Assembly: GCA_022788085.1 (NCBI GenBank)
Contig: JALEWA010000072.1
Location: forward strand, 1-40,599
Reading direction: 5' to 3'
DNA: 40,599 nucleotides
Source: Lachnospiraceae bacterium
Lineage (GTDB): Bacteria > Bacillota > Clostridia > Lachnospirales > Lachnospiraceae
Both the position numbers and the translations under genes were made by a program. Of the stretch, positions 8,925-18,175 are shown one piece after another; within the stretch, counting starts at the first letter, position 1; every line of letters starts with the position of its first letter. The notes under the pieces were generated by a model. That model ran no database searches and was not told the DNA's origin. It saw only the letters and a program-made list of their open reading frames with translations.

Positions 8925-10214
8925 ATGGAACAAACAATAGAAAATATGTATAAACAAATGGGTATTTCGGATGAGGTATTTGAATTCTGCGAAGAAATAT
9001 TAAAAGGACTTTCCAATCGTTTTCTTGAAATTGATAAAACGGCGGAATATAACCAGATGAAGGTTATTAAGGCAATGCAGGATTGCAAGGTAAGCGAAGC
9101 CTGTCTGCTTGGAACGACCGGATATGGATATAATGATTTGGGAAGAGAGACTTTAGAGGCAGTATACGCTTCTATTTTCCATACAGAGGACGCATTGGTA
9201 CGTCCGCAGATCACATGTGGTACGCATGCATTGGCACTTGCCCTGATGAGTAATTTACGCCCTGGTGATGAGCTGCTTTCCCCTGTTGGTAAACCATATG
9301 ATACTCTGGAAGAAGTAATTGGCATCAGACCATCCAAGGGCTCCTTAAAAGAATATGGCATCACATATAGCCAGGTCGATTTATTAGCAGATGGAAGTTT
9401 TGACTATGAAAATATCAAGAAGGCAATCAATGAAAAAACGAAACTTGTAACGATACAGCGATCTAAGGGGTATCAGACAAGACCAACCTTATCGGTGGAA
9501 AGAATTGGAGATTTGATTTCTTTTATTAAGAATATCAAGCCGGATGTCATCTGCATGGTTGATAACTGCTATGGCGAATTCGTAGAGAAAGTAGAACCTT
9601 CTGATGTAGGGGCTGACATGGTTGTCGGTTCTTTAATCAAGAATCCGGGTGGCGGACTTGCTCCAATAGGAGGATATATAGCAGGTAAAAAGGAATGTGT
9701 AGAGAATGCAGCATATCGTCTGACATCTCCCGGACTTGGCAAGGAGGTTGGAGCTTCCCTTGGAGTGCTTCGTGATTTTTATCATGGACTGTTTCTTGCA
9801 CCGACTGTAACAGCAGGTGCATTAAAGGGTGCAATTTTTGCAGCAAATATTTACGAAAAACTTGGTTTCCATGTCGTTCCAAATGGTAAGGAATCAAGGC
9901 ATGATATTATTCAGGCTGTTGAATTTGGTAAACCTGAAGGCGTCATTGCCTTCTGCAAAGGAATACAGGCAGCAGCACCCGTTGACAGCTTCGTAACGCC
10001 GGAGCCGTGGGATATGCCGGGCTATGACAGTCCTGTCATTATGGCAGCAGGAGCATTTGTATCAGGTTCTTCCATTGAACTTAGCGCAGACGGACCGATT
10101 AAGCCTCCATATGCTGTATATTTTCAGGGTGGTCTTACTTATGAACATGCAAAATTTGGCATCATGAAGACTTTGCAGGAGATTGTAAATACAGGGATTG
10201 CAAAGCTTTCCTAG
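8925..10214 (+). CDS. PLP-dependent enzyme of the YnbB/methionine gamma-lyase (aluminium-resistance) family
   Basis: This is a fold-type I PLP enzyme of the family variously annotated as methionine gamma-lyase-like, aluminium-resistance protein or YnbB. The true substrate of the family is unclear. The likely Schiff-base lysine is K239 in VGSLIKNPGGG, preceded by the cofactor-binding Asp in the MVDNCYGEF segment. I chose the ATG at 8925 (MEQTIENMYKQMG, 429 aa), which has GGAAGG 9 nt upstream, over an in-frame ATG at 8895 with no ribosome-binding site. Linkage to miaA is also seen in Bacillus, where ynbB lies near miaA and hfq. No partner cystathionine enzymes are adjacent, so I do not assign a pathway. 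Confidence 0.85.
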   Translation: MEQTIENMYKQMGISDEVFEFCEEILKGLSNRFLEIDKTAEYNQMKVIKAMQDCKVSEACLLGTTGYGYNDLGRETLEAVYASIFHTEDALVRPQITCGTHALALALMSNLRPGDELLSPVGKPYDTLEEVIGIRPSKGSLKEYGITYSQVDLLADGSFDYENIKKAINEKTKLVTIQRSKGYQTRPTLSVERIGDLISFIKNIKPDVICMVDNCYGEFVEKVEPSDVGADMVVGSLIKNPGGGLAPIGGYIAGKKECVENAAYRLTSPGLGKEVGASLGVLRDFYHGLFLAPTVTAGALKGAIFAANIYEKLGFHVVPNGKESRHDIIQAVEFGKPEGVIAFCKGIQAAAPVDSFVTPEPWDMPGYDSPVIMAAGAFVSGSSIELSADGPIKPPYAVYFQGGLTYEHAKFGIMKTLQEIVNTGIAKLS

Positions 10215-10242
10215 AGAAAAAGAGACATTTTTCTACATGATG

Positions 10243-10285
10243 GAGTCGAAAAAAAACTAATGTTTTTGGTGTACAGACTCTTTTT
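10243..10285 (+). terminator. Probable intrinsic terminator after the PLP enzyme gene
   Basis: GAGTC (10243-10247) pairs with GACTC (10276-10280), enclosing an A-rich/T-rich inner stem (around 10249-10257 with 10262-10267), and is followed by TTTTT at 10281-10285. The outer stem is only 5 bp, so the call is moderate. Confidence 0.5.
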
Positions 10286-10355
10286 CGTGTGGTAATATAT
10301 CTATGGTCATTGCATATATTTTATGTCATTTTCTGGAGAGATATAAAATAGTAAA

Positions 10356-11045
10356 ATGAGTATGTTAAAACAATTATATGATGCTGAAGAACTGCCTTAT
10401 GATAAATTTATGAAATTTGGCCCGGGAAGTCTTTCCGATGCTGAACTCTTAGCTATTATGTTAAGGACCGGAACAAGGGATAAGACTCCGATTGAGCTTG
10501 GACGGGCAATTTTAAATCTTTCCGGCAGCAAGTGGGGACTCTTAGGTCTGCATCACTTTACCATAAAGGAATTAATGAAAATCCCTGGAATTGGTGAGGT
10601 GAAAGCAGTTCAGCTTTTATGTATTGCTGAAATTGCAAAAAGAATTTCAAATATGCAGGCTAAGGTAAATCTTTCCTTTCAAAATCCGGATTCTGTTGCG
10701 GCATACTATATGGAGAGGATGCGACATAGGGAAACGGAACAACTTATTTTGATCCTGCTGGATGCGAAAAACAGAATGATTTATGATGAAGTTATTTCTG
10801 TAGGGATTTTGAATGCGACACTTATTTCCACAAGAGAAATTTTTATAAAGGCTTTTAAGGAAGAAGCAGCATATATCATGATATTGCATAACCATCCAAG
10901 TGGGGATCCTACACCAAGCAGACAGGATCAGCAGATAACCAATAAGATAAAAGAAGTATCCATTTTGGTTGATATTCCTCTGATTGATCATATCATCATT
11001 GGAGACAACCGATATATCAGTTTTAAACAAAAAGGGCTTTTATAA
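10356..11045 (+). CDS. radC: RadC-family JAMM protein
   Basis: This is a 229-residue member of the RadC/DUF2466 family. Despite the name, a DNA-repair role is not established. The N-terminal helix-hairpin-helix-like part contains LSDAELLAIMLRTGT and MKIPGIGEVKAVQL. The C-terminal JAMM metal-protease-like motif is complete: H178-N-H180-P-S-G through D191, the standard zinc ligands. A purine-rich GGAGAG lies 15 nt upstream of the ATG, a longer spacing than usual; the ATG two codons later is an alternative start. radC is frequently the gene before mreB in Firmicutes, as here, with 19 nt between the radC stop and the mreB-like start. Confidence 0.92.
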   Translation: MSMLKQLYDAEELPYDKFMKFGPGSLSDAELLAIMLRTGTRDKTPIELGRAILNLSGSKWGLLGLHHFTIKELMKIPGIGEVKAVQLLCIAEIAKRISNMQAKVNLSFQNPDSVAAYYMERMRHRETEQLILILLDAKNRMIYDEVISVGILNATLISTREIFIKAFKEEAAYIMILHNHPSGDPTPSRQDQQITNKIKEVSILVDIPLIDHIIIGDNRYISFKQKGLL

Positions 11046-11064
11046 GAGACAGAAAGGAGCTGTT

Positions 11065-12075
11065 ATGTTGGCTAACAACGTATATGGTATTGATTTAGGT
11101 ACCAGAACAATAAAAATCTATAATGCTCATGGCGATAATGTAGTAGTAGAGAAGAACATGATTGCAATTGAGGACAAGAAAAATCTATTCGCATATGGAG
11201 ACTCTGCTTTTGAGATGTATGAGAAGGCACCTTCTAACATTGAGATTTCTTACCCGCTTTGTAATGGTGTTATTGCAGATATTAAGAATATGCAGCTTTT
11301 ACTCAGAAACTTTATTATGGACTGCAATAAGGGTGTCATAAAACCCGCAGAGTTCTATATAGCAGTTCCTTCTGATATTACAGATGTAGAAAAGAGAGCT
11401 TTTTTTGACCTTATCAAAGAAGCAAATGTTAAGGCAAAAAAGATTATGCGTGTAGAAAAGGCTGTAGCTGATGGACTTGGACTTGATATTGATGTAAAGA
11501 ATGCACAAGGTATTCTTGTAGTTAATGTCGGCTTCCATACAACAGAAATTTCGATTCTGTCTCTTGGTGGAATCGTATTAAGCAAGCTGATTAAGGTGGG
11601 TGGGCAAAAGTTTGATGAGTCTATAAAGAATGCAATCAGAAAGGAATTTAGTCTGATTGTAGGAAGTAAAACAGCAGAAAGTGTTAAAATTGCATTAAAA
11701 GAGCTTGAAGAGGAAGGCAAGGGTGCCATTGTATATGGTAGGGATATTGTGACAGGCCTTCCAATGGAAAAGGAAATTCCTACAGATCTTGTATGCGAAA
11801 GCATGCTTGAAAACTTTAATGTGATTATAGATAATATACGTGTTATTTTGGAAAGAACTCCACCGGAACTTTCAGCTGATATTTTCAGACGAGGAATTTA
11901 TCTTACAGGTGGAGCATCACAGGTAAATCATTTGGCTGAGCTGATTGCAAAAGGCACCGGTTTAAAAGTAAATGTAAGTGAGAATCCTGTTACAGGTGTT
12001 GCTCTTGGCATTTCCAAGATTATTAAGGATAATAACTATAAATCTGTAGCTTATTTAGAAGGAATGAGTAGATGA
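11065..12075 (+). CDS. MreB-like actin homologue with degenerate nucleotide-binding motifs
   Basis: This 336-residue MreB/Mbl-family protein is in the normal mreB position before mreC and mreD. MreB filaments guide the elongation machinery at the membrane. Start ATG 11065 has AAAGGAGC upstream. Family segments are clear: YGIDLGT, the VIADIKNMQLLLRNFI segment, ISLGGIV-like SLGGIV, ERTPPELSADI and YLTGG. Key motifs differ, however. The phosphate-2 motif DIGGGTTE reads NVGFHTTE (N154, F157, H158). The IEEP catalytic segment reads VEKA (E131, K132). The terminal TGGG reads TGGA. These differences suggest impaired ATP binding or hydrolysis, though filament assembly could persist. It ends in an ATGA overlap with mreC. 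Assignment to the family is firm; activity is doubtful. Confidence 0.85.
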   Translation: MLANNVYGIDLGTRTIKIYNAHGDNVVVEKNMIAIEDKKNLFAYGDSAFEMYEKAPSNIEISYPLCNGVIADIKNMQLLLRNFIMDCNKGVIKPAEFYIAVPSDITDVEKRAFFDLIKEANVKAKKIMRVEKAVADGLGLDIDVKNAQGILVVNVGFHTTEISILSLGGIVLSKLIKVGGQKFDESIKNAIRKEFSLIVGSKTAESVKIALKELEEEGKGAIVYGRDIVTGLPMEKEIPTDLVCESMLENFNVIIDNIRVILERTPPELSADIFRRGIYLTGGASQVNHLAELIAKGTGLKVNVSENPVTGVALGISKIIKDNNYKSVAYLEGMSR

Positions 12076-12941
12076 GTCCTGTTGTAAAGAGAAAACGAGA
12101 AAAATTCTCTATTCCAAGTAAATATTTGTTGCTGATACTAACGGGAGTCTGTATTACATTGATGGCAATTACTTTTCTTACTGACTATACACCTGCAACA
12201 GTGAATAAGGTGGCAGGTTATATTATCGTACCTTTTCAGAATGGTGTCAGCCGCGTAGGCTCCTGGATTTCAACAAGAGTAGATGAGCTTGGTGAGCTTA
12301 GGATTGTTTTACAGGAGAATCAGGAGCTGAAAGAGCAGATTGCGGAACTGACTATTCAGAATACGCAGTTACAACAGGATAAGTATGAGTTAAATAATCT
12401 AAGAGAACTGTATAAGCTGGATGAACAGTACAGTGGATATGAGAAGGTTGGAGCCAGAATCATTGCGCGTGATACTGGAAACTGGTTTCGTGCTTTTACG
12501 ATTGATAAGGGCTTAGATGATGGATTAACGATAGATATGAACGTAATTGCAGGTGGTGGACTTGTAGGGCGTATTATAGACATTGGCCCAAATTGGGCGA
12601 AGGTTAATTCCATCATTAATGATGATTCCAATGTCAGTGGTATGGTACTTGCAAGCTCTGATACTATGATTGTTAAGGGCTCATTGCAGCTTATGGCTGA
12701 AAGTAAAATCGGTTTTGAACAATTGACGGATTCAAAGAATCAGGTAGAAATCGGCGATAAGATTGTTACATCCAATATTAGTAATAAATATTTACCGGGG
12801 ATTCTGATTGGATATATTAGTGAAATAGCTCAGGATTCCAATAATATTACGAAGTCGGGAACATTAACACCTGCTGTTGATTTTGAACATCTTGAGGAGG
12901 TACTTGTCATTCTTGAGACAAAGCAGCAGATAGAGGATTAA
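12072..12941 (+). CDS. mreC: Rod shape-determining protein MreC
   Basis: MreC is a bitopic scaffold linking MreB and MreD to PBP2. This 289-residue copy has a basic N-terminal tail, one membrane span at about residues 17-38 (LLLILTGVCITLMAITFL), a coiled coil at about 70-115 (LQENQELKEQIAELTIQN region) and the two-beta-barrel extracellular domain with RDTGNWF and NVIAGGGLVGRI. Length is typical. Its start overlaps the mreB-like stop by 4 nt and mreD begins 2 nt after its stop, so the three are translated together. Confidence 0.95.
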   Translation: MSPVVKRKREKFSIPSKYLLLILTGVCITLMAITFLTDYTPATVNKVAGYIIVPFQNGVSRVGSWISTRVDELGELRIVLQENQELKEQIAELTIQNTQLQQDKYELNNLRELYKLDEQYSGYEKVGARIIARDTGNWFRAFTIDKGLDDGLTIDMNVIAGGGLVGRIIDIGPNWAKVNSIINDDSNVSGMVLASSDTMIVKGSLQLMAESKIGFEQLTDSKNQVEIGDKIVTSNISNKYLPGILIGYISEIAQDSNNITKSGTLTPAVDFEHLEEVLVILETKQQIED

Positions 12942-12943
12942 GC

Positions 12944-13462
12944 ATGAAGAGAAATATAGCTATGATTTTTGTAATACTTGCAGGCTTTATTTTACAAACT
13001 ACTGTGTTTCAGGCATTAAGCTTTGGAGGTATTGCACCAAACCTTTTGATTATCATTACTGCTTCCTATGGATTCATGTTCGGCAGAAGATATGGAATGA
13101 CAGTAGGTTTTATATGTGGTTTGCTTATGGATATTTTTTATGGAAGCGTATTGGGATTCTATGCTCTTATATACTTATACATAGGTGCGGCAAACGGTGT
13201 CTTTCGCCGGGTATTTTACCAGAACGATATTATGCTTCCGATTGCGCTGATTACAGCAAGTGATTTCGTATATTCCTTTATCTGCTATATATTGCTATTT
13301 CTGCTTCGTGGAAGATTTCAATTTACTTTTTATTTAAAGAACATTATACTGCCGGAAATTATATATACGATTTTTGTAACAGTATTTCTTTATCCATGCA
13401 TTCTTCTGCTGAATAAAGCGTTGGAGAATACAAAAAAAAGAGGTGACCACAAAATTGTTTAA
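12944..13462 (+). CDS. mreD: Rod shape-determining protein MreD
   Basis: This 172-residue, very hydrophobic protein has about five to six membrane spans and lies directly after mreC. MreD is a membrane partner of MreC in the elongasome. The segment GGIAPNLLIIITASYGFMFG and the following GFICGLLMDIFYG are typical of the family. The 3' end overlaps the ribosome-binding site and start of the PBP2 gene, again indicating coupling. Confidence 0.92.
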   Translation: MKRNIAMIFVILAGFILQTTVFQALSFGGIAPNLLIIITASYGFMFGRRYGMTVGFICGLLMDIFYGSVLGFYALIYLYIGAANGVFRRVFYQNDIMLPIALITASDFVYSFICYILLFLLRGRFQFTFYLKNIILPEIIYTIFVTVFLYPCILLLNKALENTKKRGDHKIV

Positions 13463-16328
13463 GAAATTGAAAGAAGCTCTGTTCAATATGGTCACATCAA
13501 GACTTCTGCTATTGTTTGTTGCATTTACAGCAATGGCAGTAATCTTAATTTACAGATTGTTTAATCTGCAAATCGTGAATGGTGAATCCTATCTGAACAA
13601 TTTTCAACTAAAGATACAAAAAGAGAAAATTATAGAAGGTACTCGTGGAAATATATATGACAGGAACGGAAATCTTCTTGCATATAATGAACTTGCATAT
13701 TCTGTCACTATTGAAGATGTCTATGAATCGGGTAAGGAAAAAAATAAAGCATTAAATAGTACTTTATATAAATTGATTCATATGATTGAAAACAATGGCG
13801 ATTCTGTTATTAGTGATTTTAATATTGCTTTAGATAATAACAACGAATATATCTATACAATAGAAGGAAAAACACTATTAAGGTTTCTGGCTGATATATA
13901 TGGACATACATCAACGGATACACTTAAATATGGAGAGAAGACTGCTACGGCAGAGGATGTTATCAATTATTTGTGTACAAGGTATGAAATAGGTGAATAT
14001 GGCACTATAGAAGATGGCGAGAAAGGCGATTTCCTTCCAAGGAAGGGCTATTCCAAGAGAGAAGCTTTACAAATGGTAACAATCCGTTATGAAATGAGCC
14101 TTTACAGTTTTCAAAAATACATTGCAACTACAGTAGCTACGGATGTATCACCGGAAACGGTTGCGGTCATTATGGAAAATGCCGGAGAACTGGAAGGAGT
14201 CTCTATTGAAGAAGACACTATCAGAAAATATAATTATCCTTATTACTTTACTCATATTTTAGGATACACCGGAAAAATATCACAGGCTGAGCTTGATGAA
14301 CTGATTAAGCAGGATGATAGTTATACGATGAATGATACGGTTGGTAAAAGTGGTATTGAACAGGTCATGGAGCTTGAATTACAAGGGAAGAAAGGAGCAG
14401 AGACTATCTATGTAGATAATCTGGGTAAGGTGATTGATACTACTGATTATGTAGAGCCGCAGGCGGGACATGATTTGTATCTTACCATTGATAAGAATCT
14501 GCAGGTCGCAGTCTATAATATCCTTGAACAGAAAATCGCAGGTATTATTATTTCGAAGATGCGTAATGTTATGAATTACGACGCTTCGACAGCATCTTCT
14601 GCAAGTAAAATTATTATTCCCATTGACGATGTATATTTTGCACTGTTCAACAATAATGTCATTGATATACAGCATTTTACACATCCAAACGCAGGCGATA
14701 CGGAAAAGGCAGTTTATCAGATTTTTGTTGATAAGCAGGCACAGGTACTGGAAACTTTAAAGGAAGAACTTTTGACCAAAAAAACGCCATATAATAAGCT
14801 CTCCAAAGAATATAAAGCATATGAGAGCTATGTGGTCTCCATGCTTACTAAGAAAGGTGTTCTTATTAACAGTTCCATTGATAAAGAGGATACTACCTAT
14901 ATTGCATGGGCTAAGGAAGAAACCATAAGTTTGAATGAATATCTGACTTATGCCATTTCAAAAAACTGGATAGATATTACGAAATTATCTGTGAACAGTC
15001 AGTATTCGGATTCTTCGGAGGTAATAAACAGTATCATCGATTTTATTCTTGAAAATCTCGAGGAGAACAACGAGTTTTCAAAGAAGATGTATAAGTATTT
15101 AATCAGTTCGCAAAAAATAACAGGAAAACAGGTTTGTTTATTGTTGTGGGAACAGGATTTAATCAGTGTAGAGGAAAGCAAGATTGTTTCTTTGAAAAAT
15201 GGCAGTACGAATCCATATAATTTTATGATTGAACTGATTCGCGATTTACAGATTACACCTGCACAGCTTGCGCTTGACCCATGTACAGGATCCTGTGTAG
15301 TAACAGATGTAAATACCGGGGAAGTTCTGGCACTTGTTTCTTATCCTGGATACGATATCAATAAGATGGCAAATGGTGTTGATGCTGAGTACTATGCAAA
15401 AATAAACAGTGACTTATCAGTACCACAATGGAATGCAGCAACACAACAGATGACGGCACCCGGTTCTACATTTAAAATTGTATCATCTGTAGCTGCGATT
15501 GAGGAAGGTGTTGTATCTTCCTTAAGAGAAACAATAAAGTGTACCGGAACCTTTGATAAGCTCGGACCAACTACCATCCATCATTGTTGGATTTATCCGG
15601 GAGCACATGGCAATATGAATATTTCCAGTGCTATTGCAAATTCATGTAACAATTTTTTCTATGAAGTGGGTTATCGATTAAGTCAGGATGGAGCAGGATA
15701 TAATAGCGATTATGGTTTATCAAGACTTAAAAAATATGCGGATATGTTTGGACTAACTGAGAAATCAGGTATTGAGATTACAGAGTCGGAACCAAAGTTC
15801 TCTGATGAACATGCAGTTCCTTCTGCAATCGGACAAGGTACACATAACTATACAACTGTTGGTTTAGCCCGTTATGTAACTGCTATCGCTAATAGTGGAA
15901 CCTGCTATAATCTAAGCCTGCTTGATAAGCTGACAGATTCAAAAGGAAATCTGATAAAAGATTATACCCCTGAAGTAAGGAATCAGATTGATTTAGATGA
16001 CAGTTTGTGGAATGCAATTCATATAGGAATGCGTCAGGTGGTTGAGGCTAAGGCTTATTATGATGATCTTGCAGTCAATGTTGCCGGCAAGACCGGTACG
16101 GCACAGCAGGACAAGACTCGTGCGAACCATGCCCTGTTTATTAGTTATGCGCCATATGAGAATCCGGAAATATCAGTAACTGTTCGTATTGCAAATGGTT
16201 ATGATTCAGGATACGCAGCGCAGACAGCCAGGGATGTATATAAATATTATTATGGTTTGGCAGAAGAAGAAGATCTTCTTACTGGTACTGCAGAGGTCCC
16301 CGAATTAACAGGAGGGGCAGGAGATTAA
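13455..16328 (+). CDS. Penicillin-binding protein 2 (elongasome transpeptidase) with a large insertion
   Basis: This class B PBP cross-links peptidoglycan during elongation. Numbering here is from a GTG at 13443. A membrane span lies at about residues 17-38, followed by the dimerisation domain (GTRGNIYDRNGNLLAYNEL). The transpeptidase motifs are S675-T-F-K (PGSTFK), S734-C-N736 and K883-T-G. Usual PBP2s have 600-720 residues; this one has about 957-961. The extra ~255 residues lie between LTIDKNLQ (about 346-353) and GSCVVTDVNTGEVLALVSYP (about 615) and look helical and charged. The start is uncertain: GAGGTGA sits 8-9 nt before a TTG at 13455, while the GTG at 13443 is inside that ribosome-binding site, so I favour 13455. 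The gene overlaps mreD. Its position between mreD and minC supports an elongation role. Confidence 0.93.
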   Translation: MFKKLKEALFNMVTSRLLLLFVAFTAMAVILIYRLFNLQIVNGESYLNNFQLKIQKEKIIEGTRGNIYDRNGNLLAYNELAYSVTIEDVYESGKEKNKALNSTLYKLIHMIENNGDSVISDFNIALDNNNEYIYTIEGKTLLRFLADIYGHTSTDTLKYGEKTATAEDVINYLCTRYEIGEYGTIEDGEKGDFLPRKGYSKREALQMVTIRYEMSLYSFQKYIATTVATDVSPETVAVIMENAGELEGVSIEEDTIRKYNYPYYFTHILGYTGKISQAELDELIKQDDSYTMNDTVGKSGIEQVMELELQGKKGAETIYVDNLGKVIDTTDYVEPQAGHDLYLTIDKNLQVAVYNILEQKIAGIIISKMRNVMNYDASTASSASKIIIPIDDVYFALFNNNVIDIQHFTHPNAGDTEKAVYQIFVDKQAQVLETLKEELLTKKTPYNKLSKEYKAYESYVVSMLTKKGVLINSSIDKEDTTYIAWAKEETISLNEYLTYAISKNWIDITKLSVNSQYSDSSEVINSIIDFILENLEENNEFSKKMYKYLISSQKITGKQVCLLLWEQDLISVEESKIVSLKNGSTNPYNFMIELIRDLQITPAQLALDPCTGSCVVTDVNTGEVLALVSYPGYDINKMANGVDAEYYAKINSDLSVPQWNAATQQMTAPGSTFKIVSSVAAIEEGVVSSLRETIKCTGTFDKLGPTTIHHCWIYPGAHGNMNISSAIANSCNNFFYEVGYRLSQDGAGYNSDYGLSRLKKYADMFGLTEKSGIEITESEPKFSDEHAVPSAIGQGTHNYTTVGLARYVTAIANSGTCYNLSLLDKLTDSKGNLIKDYTPEVRNQIDLDDSLWNAIHIGMRQVVEAKAYYDDLAVNVAGKTGTAQQDKTRANHALFISYAPYENPEISVTVRIANGYDSGYAAQTARDVYKYYYGLAEEEDLLTGTAEVPELTGGAGD

Positions 16329-16383
16329 AGCGTGGCATATGCATTCGCATATGGTGTGCAAAAACACGCAGATAGGAGCAAAT

Positions 16384-17055
16384 GTGAAAAATTCAGTAAT
16401 TTTAAAAAGTTTTTCCAGTGGTATATCTGTAATCATGGATGATAGTATTCCTTTTGAGGAACTACTGGAGGATGTTGCAGCAAAGTTTAAGGAGGCAGGA
16501 GGCTTCTTTAAGGATGCATCTGTCGCAATATCGCTTGAGGGAAGAGTTCTGAATGAACAGGAAGAAAGAAAAATCCTGGATGCGATTACGCAGAATTCGC
16601 GTTTGAATGTACTATGCCTTATGGGTAAGGATGAAGAGAAAAATATTAAATTTCTTGGAATACAAAATAATCTGACTTTCCAGAAGGATGAAAACTGTGG
16701 CCAATTTTACAGAGGAACCTTAAAAGATGGACAAAGTATAGAAACCGAACATAGTATCGTTATTTTAGGCGATGTTTGTGAAGGCTGTTCTGTTTACTCC
16801 ACAAAGGATATTGTTGTACTTGGAAGTCTTTTGGGCGAGGCATATGCGGGAGCAGCAGGAAATAACAACCATTTTGTTGTTGCATTAGAAATGAATCCGA
16901 AGAAGCTGCGAATCGGCGATTTGAAATATACACCGCAACGTTCCTCTAAATGGGGATTAAAAGCAAAGACAGTCCCTAAAATTGCATACAGCTATAATGG
17001 CAAAGTACTCGTTGAACCCATTACAAAAGATTTACTGGAAAATTTTACATTATAG
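16384..17055 (+). CDS. minC: Septum site-determining protein MinC
   Basis: MinC inhibits FtsZ assembly away from midcell when recruited by MinD. The N-terminal domain starts with NSVILKSFSSG. The C-terminal beta-helix domain is recognisable from DGQSIETEHSIVILGDVCEGCSVYSTKDIVVLGSLLGEAYAG. I chose the GTG at 16384 (223 aa) because AGGAG lies 5 nt upstream and the family N terminus begins here; the in-frame ATG at 16339 would add 15 unrelated residues. A small palindrome, CATATGC-ATTC-GCATATG at 16336-16353, lies between the PBP2 stop and this start. Confidence 0.93.
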   Translation: MKNSVILKSFSSGISVIMDDSIPFEELLEDVAAKFKEAGGFFKDASVAISLEGRVLNEQEERKILDAITQNSRLNVLCLMGKDEEKNIKFLGIQNNLTFQKDENCGQFYRGTLKDGQSIETEHSIVILGDVCEGCSVYSTKDIVVLGSLLGEAYAGAAGNNNHFVVALEMNPKKLRIGDLKYTPQRSSKWGLKAKTVPKIAYSYNGKVLVEPITKDLLENFTL

Positions 17056-17098
17056 TTTATTTTCCAGGAACCCATTCTAAAAAGTGTTGAGGTGACTT

Positions 17099-17905
17099 AT
17101 GAGTGAAGTAATTGTTGTCACATCAGGTAAAGGCGGTGTAGGGAAGACTACTACATCCGCAAACGTTGGAACAGGTCTTGCACAAATGGGAAAAAGTGTC
17201 GTATTAATTGATGCAGATATCGGATTACGCAATCTTGATGTTGTTATGGGATTGGAAAACAGGATTGTCTATAACCTTGTTGATGTAATCGAGGGAACAT
17301 GCCGATTAAAACAGGCGTTGATAAAGGACAAACGTCACGCTGGGTTATATCTTATGCCAGCTGCACAAACACGAGATAAGAATTGTATCACACCAGGTCA
17401 GATGATTAAGTTGATTGAAACGTTAAAACAACAGTTTGATTACATAATTCTTGATTGTCCGGCCGGCATTGAACAAGGTTTTCAGAATGCAATTGCCGGT
17501 GCAGATCATGCAATTGTGGTAACAACGCCGGAAGTGTCGGCAATACGTGATGCAGATAGAATTATTGGTCTGTTAGAGGCGAATGAAATCAAGAAGATAG
17601 ATTTGGTTGTAAACAGACTCAGATATGATTTGATCCGTCGTGGAGAAATGATGACAGTTGATGATGTCATTGACATTTTAGGACTTCCATTGTTAGGAAT
17701 TGTACCTGATGATGAGAATGTGGTTATTGCGACAAATCAGGGGGAACCATTGGTAGGGAAGTCATCCTTGGCGGGACAGGCGTTTTACAATATTTGTAAC
17801 CGGTTAGTAGGTAAAGAAGTTCCGTTTTTAAGCTTAAACAAGAATATAACAATATGGACAAAGGTTACCGGATTGTTTCATAGAAGTCAGGAGGAACGAA
17901 TATGA
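17099..17905 (+). CDS. minD: Septum site-determining ATPase MinD
   Basis: MinD is the membrane-binding ParA-type ATPase that carries MinC and is released by MinE. It has 268 residues. The deviant Walker A motif KGGVGKTT lies at residues 11-18, with DADIGLRNLDVVMGLENR and DCPAGIEQGF following. The C-terminal end (about 245-268) forms an amphipathic, positively charged stretch consistent with the membrane-targeting helix. GAGGTGA precedes the ATG at good spacing. The stop overlaps the minE start by 4 nt. Confidence 0.97.
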   Translation: MSEVIVVTSGKGGVGKTTTSANVGTGLAQMGKSVVLIDADIGLRNLDVVMGLENRIVYNLVDVIEGTCRLKQALIKDKRHAGLYLMPAAQTRDKNCITPGQMIKLIETLKQQFDYIILDCPAGIEQGFQNAIAGADHAIVVTTPEVSAIRDADRIIGLLEANEIKKIDLVVNRLRYDLIRRGEMMTVDDVIDILGLPLLGIVPDDENVVIATNQGEPLVGKSSLAGQAFYNICNRLVGKEVPFLSLNKNITIWTKVTGLFHRSQEERI

Positions 17906-18168
17906 GATTGTTTCCCTTTTTTCGACCAAAGACTTCAAGGCAGATTGCCAAGGACAGACTTAAGATATTGCTTATTTCAGACAGGGTAAGCTGTTCACCG
18001 GAAATGATGGAATTAATTAAAAATGATATAGCACATGTGATATCCAAGTATATGAAGATAGATACTGCAAGCATGGATATTCAAATCATGAAAACCGGTA
18101 CGAGCGGCAGAACAACAAAAACACCTGTGTTATATGCAAACATTCCGATTCTTGATTTAAAGAATTGA
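17902..18168 (+). CDS. minE: Cell division topological specificity factor MinE
   Basis: This 88-residue protein follows minD with an ATGA overlap. MinE stimulates MinD ATPase and drives pole-to-pole redistribution. The N-terminal RLFPFFRP stretch resembles the membrane-targeting sequence. The following AKDRLKILLISDR is the MinD-contact segment that refolds between helix and strand, and the C-terminal part is the dimerisation domain. Presence of MinE indicates an oscillating-type Min system rather than the DivIVA/MinJ type. Confidence 0.95.
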   Translation: MRLFPFFRPKTSRQIAKDRLKILLISDRVSCSPEMMELIKNDIAHVISKYMKIDTASMDIQIMKTGTSGRTTKTPVLYANIPILDLKN

Positions 18169-18175
18169 TAAAGAT

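Noticed and set aside
16336-16353. Short palindrome CATATGC-ATTC-GCATATG before minC
   Set aside because: The 7-bp AT-rich stem has no T run. It may be chance, and there is no promoter around it to make it a clear operator.
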